Shown here: positions 59,067-64,000 of the stretch, piece by piece
Position numbering within the stretch: the stretch's first letter is position 1
How the letters are laid out: the number at the start of each line of letters is the position of its first letter
Origin: Cupriavidus sp. BIS7
GTDB lineage: Bacteria > Pseudomonadota > Gammaproteobacteria > Burkholderiales > Burkholderiaceae
Assembly (NCBI RefSeq): GCF_000292345.1
Contig: NZ_ALOU01000016.1
Location: 1-64,000, forward strand
Reading direction: 5' to 3'
DNA length: 64,000 bases
Notes under the pieces: generated by a model
The model's input: only the letters and a program-made list of their open reading frames with translations
Database searches by the model: none
What the model was told of the DNA's origin: nothing
Position numbers and translations under genes: made by a program

Positions 59067-61694
59067 ATGCCTTCATCGCCTTCCGATCCTGCTGTCGTTC
59101 CGCCCGCCGACCCGGCGTCGCGGACGTCGCATGTCGGGCAGGCGACAGGTGGGCAGCCCGCCCTGGCCACGACAGTGGCCCCCGGGGCACCGCTGCCCGT
59201 CTCCTCTGCACTACCCCCCTCACCGTCGTCGTTAGCCGGATCAATCGGGCGTAAGCGTCCAGGACAATCCACTGTGACTGCCCGAACCGGTGCTCCCAAT
59301 CTGCCCGATCCGCTCGGCGACAACGTCGTCGGGGAGCGTGCCGTCGTGCCGCCGATCCAGCAGGGCAAGGCGCGCGCCGCACTGGCCAACGATCTGGTGG
59401 CCGAGCCGGTAGTCGGCACGGTGCCGGCGGGGCCCGGCGGCGACCTGTTCATCGATGCCGTGCTGGCGCAGTCCTACCGGCACTTCTTTGGACCGACCTC
59501 GCAACCGGCGGTGCCTCCGCGCCAGCAGGTCGTCTCCATCACACGGCTGATGGAGACGCTCGCGTACCTGAAGCCTGCCGACCAGGCGCTGGTTCGCGAA
59601 GCCTTCCAGTTCTCGGATGAGGCCCACCTGGGCCAGTACCGCCAGAGCGGCGAGCCGTACATCACGCATCCGGTGGCGGTGGCCGAACTGTGCGCGGACT
59701 GGAAGCTTGATGTGCAGTCCATCATGGCGGCCTTGCTGCACGACGTGATGGAAGATCAGGGCATCACGAAAAGCGAACTGGCCGAGAAATTCGGTCCAAA
59801 GGTCGCCGAACTGGTCGATGGCCTGACCAAGTTGGACAAGCTCGAATTCCAGAGCCGCGAGCAGGCGCAGGCGGAGAGCTTCCGCAAGATGCTGCTGGCG
59901 ATGGCGCGTGATGTGCGCGTGATTCTGGTCAAGCTGGCCGATCGCACGCACAACATGCGTACGCTCGATTTCGTGCCGCCCGAGAAGCGGCGCCGGATCG
60001 CGCTGGAAACGATGGAGATCTACGCGCCGATCGCGCACCGGCTGGGTCTCAATACGATCTATCGCGAACTGCAGGAATTGTCGTTCAAGGTCGGATCGCC
60101 ATTCCGCTACGCGACGCTTGAAAAGGCCGTGAAGGCCGCGCGTGGCAACCGGCGCGAAGTGGTCAAGCGCATTCTGGAGGCCGCGCAGTCCGCGCTGGCC
60201 GAGGCCGGCATCGTGGCGGAACTGTCGGGGCGCGAGAAAACGCTCTACAGCATCTATCGCAAGATGCACGACAAGCAGTTGTCGTTCTCGCAGGTGCTAG
60301 ATGTCTACGGTTTCCGCGTGGTCGTGGAAACGCAGATGCACTGCTACATGGCGATGGGCGCGCTGCACAGCCTGTACAAGCCGATGCCCGGCAAGTTCAA
60401 GGACTACATCGCAATTCCGAAGATCAACGGCTACCAGTCGCTGCATACGACGCTGGTGGGCCCATTCGGCACGCCGGTGGAGTTCCAGATCCGCACGCGC
60501 GGCATGCATCAGATCGCCGAAGCCGGCGTGGCGGCGCACTGGATGTACAAGCATCAGGCCGATCACGCCAACGATATCCAGCAGCAGGCGCACCAGTGGC
60601 TGCAGTCGCTCCTGGATATCCAGAGCCAGACCGGCGATTCGCAGGAATTCCTCGAACACGTCAAGATCGACCTGTTCCCGGATGCGGTCTACGTATTCAC
60701 GCCGAAGGGTCATATCCGCGCGCTGCCGCGTGGGGCGACTGCACTCGATTTTGCCTACGCCGTGCACAGCGACCTGGGCAACCAGTGCGTGGCAGTGAAG
60801 ATCAACAACGAGCTGCTGCCATTGCGCACCGAGCTCAAGAGTGGCGACATCGTCGAAGTTGTGACCGCGCCGTATTCGAAGCCGAATCCGTCGTGGCTGG
60901 CTTTCGTGCGCACGGGCAAGGCGCGTGCCGCGATTCGTCACTACCTCAAGACGACCAAGCTGGACGAAGCCATACAGCTTGGCGAGCGCCTGCTGGAGCA
61001 GTCCGCGCGGCAGCTCGGTATCGAACTCAAGGCCGTGCCGCAATCCGTTTGGGATCGCATGATCCAGTGGACCGGCAACAAGCTCAAGGAAGATATCTTC
61101 GCCGACCTGGCGCTGGGGCGTCGTGTGCCGGCCGTGGTGGCTCGCCGCATGGAGATCCTGCTGCAGGAGCTTTCAGGCGATGTCGACAGCGCGCTGCTGG
61201 CGGCAGTGCAGACCTTTGCCGGCGAAGAAGCGCCGGCCGTGCCGATTACCGGCGACGAAGGTATGTCGATGATCTTTTCGGCATGCTGTCGTCCGATTCC
61301 GGGCGACTCGATCGTCGGCTATCTCGGCAAGGGCGAGGGGCTGCAGATTCACGTGCAGGACTGCAAGGTCGCCAAGCGCCTGCACAGCAAGGACCCCGAA
61401 CACTGGATCGAGGTGATGTGGGCCAAGAAGACGACGCGCGCGTTCGACGTGTCGATCAAGGTCATGGTCCGCAACGTGAAGGGCATCGTTGCCCGCGTGG
61501 CCGCGGATCTGACGGCAGCCGATGCCAACGTGGCGCACGTGGCGATGGAGCCGCAGCAGGGTGGCCATCAGGAGGCCACCTACATGCAGTTCGTCATCCA
61601 GGTTCAGAATCGTCTGCACCTGGCAAACGTCATGCGCGCGTTGCGGCGCAACCCCGACATCATCCGTATCTTCCGCGACCGAAACGACGGCTAA
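59067..61694 (+). CDS. spoT: Bifunctional (p)ppGpp synthetase/hydrolase (SpoT/Rel)
   Basis: An 875-residue long RSH protein. After a proline/alanine-rich N-terminal extension of roughly 150 residues, the HD hydrolase domain is intact (YITHPVAVAELC, ALLHDVMEDQG), the synthetase domain follows (GREKTLYSIYRKM, DVYGFRVVVE), then TGS (VYVFTPKGHIRALPRGATALDFAYAVH) and a C-terminal ACT domain. Hydrolase and synthetase both look functional, so it is likely the bifunctional SpoT. The N-terminal extension length is uncertain because the start could be internal. The stop codon overlaps greB. Confidence 0.93.
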   Translation: MPSSPSDPAVVPPADPASRTSHVGQATGGQPALATTVAPGAPLPVSSALPPSPSSLAGSIGRKRPGQSTVTARTGAPNLPDPLGDNVVGERAVVPPIQQGKARAALANDLVAEPVVGTVPAGPGGDLFIDAVLAQSYRHFFGPTSQPAVPPRQQVVSITRLMETLAYLKPADQALVREAFQFSDEAHLGQYRQSGEPYITHPVAVAELCADWKLDVQSIMAALLHDVMEDQGITKSELAEKFGPKVAELVDGLTKLDKLEFQSREQAQAESFRKMLLAMARDVRVILVKLADRTHNMRTLDFVPPEKRRRIALETMEIYAPIAHRLGLNTIYRELQELSFKVGSPFRYATLEKAVKAARGNRREVVKRILEAAQSALAEAGIVAELSGREKTLYSIYRKMHDKQLSFSQVLDVYGFRVVVETQMHCYMAMGALHSLYKPMPGKFKDYIAIPKINGYQSLHTTLVGPFGTPVEFQIRTRGMHQIAEAGVAAHWMYKHQADHANDIQQQAHQWLQSLLDIQSQTGDSQEFLEHVKIDLFPDAVYVFTPKGHIRALPRGATALDFAYAVHSDLGNQCVAVKINNELLPLRTELKSGDIVEVVTAPYSKPNPSWLAFVRTGKARAAIRHYLKTTKLDEAIQLGERLLEQSARQLGIELKAVPQSVWDRMIQWTGNKLKEDIFADLALGRRVPAVVARRMEILLQELSGDVDSALLAAVQTFAGEEAPAVPITGDEGMSMIFSACCRPIPGDSIVGYLGKGEGLQIHVQDCKVAKRLHSKDPEHWIEVMWAKKTTRAFDVSIKVMVRNVKGIVARVAADLTAADANVAHVAMEPQQGGHQEATYMQFVIQVQNRLHLANVMRALRRNPDIIRIFRDRNDG

Positions 61695-62254
61695 GCGGCT
61701 TTCTGCGGGTAGCGGACTTCCAGAATATCGATCTGTTCGATGCCGGCCGGCGTGCGCAGCGCCACGGTGTCGCCTTCGCGCGCCTTGATCAGGGCCTTGG
61801 CGATCGGTGAAATCCAGCTCACGTGGTTGCTATCGAGATCGACCTCATCCATGCCGACGATCGTGATCGTGGTTTCTTCGCCATCCTGGTTGACGTAGGT
61901 AACCGTGGCGCCGAAGAAGATCTGGTCGTTGTCGCCCTGCAGGGAAGGGTCGACAACTTCGGCCTTGTCCAGTCGGCGAGTCAGGAAGCGGATGCGGCGG
62001 TCGATCTCGCGCAGCCGCTTCTTGCCGTAGAGATAATCGCCGTTTTCGGAACGGTCACCGTTCGATGCGGCCCATGACACGATCTGCACGACGTCAGGAC
62101 GGTCCACATCGATCAGTTGCATCAGTTCGTCGCGCAGCCGCTTGTAACCGGCAGCGGTGATGTAGTTCTTGGTGCCGGCAGGCAAAGGCGTGGCGCCTTC
62201 GGGAAGATCGTCGTCGTCATCATTCGGCGACTCTTTGACAAAAGCCTTGTTCAT
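61691..62254 (-). CDS. greB: Transcription elongation factor GreB
   Basis: A 187-residue Gre factor. The N-terminal coiled coil (YKRLRDELMQLIDVDR, GDRSENGDYLYGKKRLREID) carries the acidic tip residues that stimulate RNA polymerase transcript cleavage, followed by an FKBP-like domain (IGMDEVDLDSNH-like IVGMDEVDLDSNHVSWISPI). ATG 62254 is used; a GTG at 62266 is possible. An acidic DDDDD run near the N-terminus is a local peculiarity. It is convergent with spoT with stops overlapping by 3 bases. Confidence 0.92.
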   Translation of the reverse strand: MNKAFVKESPNDDDDDLPEGATPLPAGTKNYITAAGYKRLRDELMQLIDVDRPDVVQIVSWAASNGDRSENGDYLYGKKRLREIDRRIRFLTRRLDKAEVVDPSLQGDNDQIFFGATVTYVNQDGEETTITIVGMDEVDLDSNHVSWISPIAKALIKAREGDTVALRTPAGIEQIDILEVRYPQKAA

Positions 62255-62336
62255 GGTCCGGATCACTTCATCGGGCTCTCATTATAGGAAGTTGTGCCCG
62301 CCGAGCCCTTCACATGAAAAAAATGCACGAAGGGGG

Positions 62337-62364
62337 TTCACAAAACTGAAAACTTCTATATAAT
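62337..62364 (+). promoter_or_regulatory. Sigma-70-type promoter of tRNA-Arg
   Basis: TTCACA (62337-62342), 16-base spacer, TATAAT (62359-62364). It fits a strong promoter 14 bases before the tRNA. Confidence 0.8.
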
Positions 62365-62378
62365 CTCATTTCTCGGTT

Positions 62379-62455
62379 GCGGCTGTAGCTCAGTTGGATA
62401 GAGTACTTGGCTACGAACCAAGGGGTCGTGGGTTCGAATCCTGCCAGCCGCGCCA
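62379..62455 (+). tRNA. tRNA-Arg (anticodon ACG)
   Basis: A 77-nucleotide tRNA: GCGGCTG acceptor pairs with CAGCCGC, CCA is encoded, anticodon loop CTACGAA. T-loop GGTTCGAATCC. Followed by a strong terminator. Confidence 0.97.
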
Positions 62456-62466
62456 ACCTATACGAG

Positions 62467-62497
62467 AAAAGGGCTTCCGGAAACGGAAGCCCTTTTT
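62467..62497 (+). terminator. Terminator after tRNA-Arg
   Basis: AAAAGGGCTTCC and GGAAGCCCTTTT with a six-base loop and five T residues. Confidence 0.93.
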
Positions 62498-62650
62498 GCA
62501 TTGCGCGTTCTGCGCAGTCCGTGCGCTTTCTCGCGCGTGTTTTCCCATCTTGTGCGTATTCTGTCTGTGGAGGTGTGGCGTCAGGCCGGAACGCATCGGC
62601 GGTCGCCTGGCTCCAATCACTATCGTCGATGCCCTCAACGGAGGCGACAA

Positions 62651-62914
62651 ATGCAGCAGGAAGACTGGCGGGTGGAAGGCTATCGTGGCCTGGATGCATA
62701 TGTCCAGGTGACGGCAGACGCCGATGCTGGTGGTGTTCGGCGCTGGGGATACGAAGCGCGCATCGGGCAGGAAGGTATGGACCCATCCGATGCGGGCGAT
62801 ACGGAAATCCTCTTGAGCGGTGAGCAGTACTTCGCGACACGTCACGCGGCGGAAGTGGCTGCATTCAGCGCGGCATACGCGCTGATCGACAGGCTGATCG
62901 GGCCGATACGCTAA
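62651..62914 (+). CDS. Hypothetical protein
   Basis: An 87-residue cytoplasmic protein (DWRVEGYRGLDAYVQVTAD, GYEARIGQEGMDPSDAGDTEIL, FATRHAAEVAAFSAAYALID). No recognised family. The ATG at 62651 has GGAGGCGAC upstream. It lies between two tRNAs. Confidence 0.6.
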   Translation: MQQEDWRVEGYRGLDAYVQVTADADAGGVRRWGYEARIGQEGMDPSDAGDTEILLSGEQYFATRHAAEVAAFSAAYALIDRLIGPIR

Positions 62915-63085
62915 CACCGCGGCACGTGATGGCCATTGCGATATGCGCAACGGCTTATGTCGCGTCGAGACTCACATCATTGGTCATGACTTGACCGGGG
63001 TCATTTTTGCTTTGGGACATCGCTCCTAATCTGAATGCAGGGCGCGCCAGCAAGTGCGTGCCAGCAGCAGAAAAAGGAGTTCGTC

Positions 63086-63325
63086 ATGCCCGAGTACGAA
63101 GGGCTCAAGATCATCTATGAGGTTGTCGCTATGCCGAAGGGCAAATGGGCCATCCTGATCGAAATCCTCCGGCGGGAGGATGGGGAGATCCTGATGCCGC
63201 GCCACAATCCATTTCCACGCCATCCGTTCGACACCAGGCTCGAGGCGCTGGACAACGTAAGGCGCTATCTTGCCGATACGATCGAGCAACTTGACCCGCC
63301 ATCGCGCACGAACCGCATAGCGTAG
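63086..63325 (+). CDS. Hypothetical protein
   Basis: A 79-residue protein (PEYEGLKIIYEVVAMPKGKW, FDTRLEALDNVRRYLADTIEQ). A ribosome-binding site AAAGGAG precedes ATG 63086. Unknown function; its predicted fold is a small alpha/beta domain. Confidence 0.65.
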   Translation: MPEYEGLKIIYEVVAMPKGKWAILIEILRREDGEILMPRHNPFPRHPFDTRLEALDNVRRYLADTIEQLDPPSRTNRIA

Positions 63326-63390
63326 GCGCGTCCTGAGGTCATGTGGCTGCAAGCTTCTGCGCAAATTCTCGTTGATGGTGCACAAAATGC

Positions 63391-63419
63391 TTGCCACGTA
63401 CGCATGATTGCGGCATAAT
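63391..63419 (+). promoter_or_regulatory. Promoter of initiator tRNA
   Basis: TTGCCA (63391-63396), 17-base spacer, CATAAT (63414-63419), 13 bases before the tRNA. Confidence 0.75.
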
Positions 63420-63432
63420 CTCTTTTCTCAGA

Positions 63433-63510
<78 letters not shown>

Positions 63511-63658
63511 GACCTTTTGTCTTGGGTATCAATACCCTCCAGTTGTTCAAGGCCGTCCGGCCAATATTTCCAGTTCAAACAAAGCAGAACGCGTGACAGC
63601 GTAGCGCTTTCGTGCGCCTTGTCGTCACGCGTGTTTTTGCGTCCAAAAGGACACGGGG

Positions 63659-63922
63659 TCAGGGCTTGCTCAGCAGCGCCGCGGCCATTGCGAATGTGTC
63701 GCGCACTTGCGGCTGGTCCTCGCGATCGGCCGCGTCGATGCGTTCCTTCAGCCGGGCTGCCAGCACGTCACGATTGCCGCCGGCGCACTGACGCTTCGCC
63801 TCGTGCATGAGCTGCGTGAGTTCCTGGGTCACGTCAGCGCCATCGAATGCGCTGACGGATAGCGCAGAGATACGTTCCAGGAAGTTGTTGATCAGCGCTT
63901 CGTCATGTTGCGGTTCGCGCAT
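63659..63922 (-). CDS. Hypothetical protein
   Basis: An 87-residue helical protein (EPQHDEALINNFLERISALS, VTQELTQLMHEAKRQCAGGN, LAARLKERIDAADREDQPQ). No recognised family or membrane segment. The gene ends just past the tRNA region and the window ends 78 bases upstream of its start. A good AGGAG-like site (AAAAGGAGCAGTC) precedes the ATG. Confidence 0.6.
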   Translation of the reverse strand: MREPQHDEALINNFLERISALSVSAFDGADVTQELTQLMHEAKRQCAGGNRDVLAARLKERIDAADREDQPQVRDTFAMAAALLSKP

Positions 63923-64000
63923 GACTGCTCCTTTTCGAACGATCGAGAAACGCCTGGATGGCGGACGGGGGCTACCTATCCCGCAGCGGGTGCGGCGGCA

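Overview
The window is chromosomal DNA of a GC-rich betaproteobacterium. The best fit is Burkholderiaceae, most likely Cupriavidus or a close Ralstonia relative. The evidence is the set and order of housekeeping genes (hemW-rdgB-rph-PP2C phosphatase-protein kinase, then yicC-gmk-rpoZ-spoT, with greB convergent), several Bug/TctC-type solute-binding proteins, glnS and alaS of beta-proteobacterial type, and strong codon bias in the core genes. This is judged from the sequence only; no database was searched.

Layout. 0.2-4.5 kb: plus-strand metabolic genes (MFS exporter, class II aldolase, tautomerase, threonine aldolase, NUDIX hydrolase, TusA-like protein). 4.5-9.1 kb: minus-strand genes (FKBP isomerase, YaeQ, YceI, MAPEG, S4 protein, glnS). 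9.4-17.9 kb: an unusual two-lobed CoA-transferase, a short inverted-repeat element, a PPOX flavoprotein, PhzF, gltS, a gamma-glutamyltransferase, and a Bug protein divergent from a LysR regulator. 18.0-25.1 kb: TctA/TctB permease, a K+/H+ antiporter with a TTG start behind 10-bp tandem repeats, another Bug protein, a DUF2214 membrane protein and a CaiB-type CoA-transferase. 25.3-33.2 kb: alaS, then a D-glucarate catabolism cluster (ketoglutarate semialdehyde dehydrogenase, FadR-type regulator, gudD, Bug protein). 33.4-41.7 kb: a YXWGXW lipoprotein and an iron-acquisition region with a Fiu/PiuC-like operon, a second TonB-dependent receptor, a membrane-anchored LuxR-type regulator and three Fur-box-like sites. 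41.9-43.8 kb: a CsgG/DUF4810/DUF799 lipoprotein operon.

43.8-51.3 kb is the accessory region and the most interesting part. It is visibly more AT-rich and holds small exported proteins, an HNH endonuclease, a possible second nuclease, a DUF5681 remnant with three overlapping small genes, and a two-gene Pycsar-type anti-phage locus (class III nucleotidyl cyclase plus PycTM membrane effector). It appears to split an ancestral tRNA-Ser gene. The 5' half of that tRNA remains at 51251-51290 and a 3' end with the matching acceptor stem remains at 43779-43801, both on the minus strand. The island carries its own intact tRNA-Ser(UGA), directly upstream of the Pycsar genes. No integrase is left.

51.5-64 kb returns to core genome: a glycine-zipper lipoprotein, hemW, rdgB, rph, a PP2C phosphatase and Ser/Thr kinase pair, yicC, gmk, rpoZ, spoT, greB, tRNA-Arg(ACG), an initiator tRNA-Met, and three small uncharacterised genes. 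No rRNA, CRISPR array, intact insertion sequence or prophage is visible.
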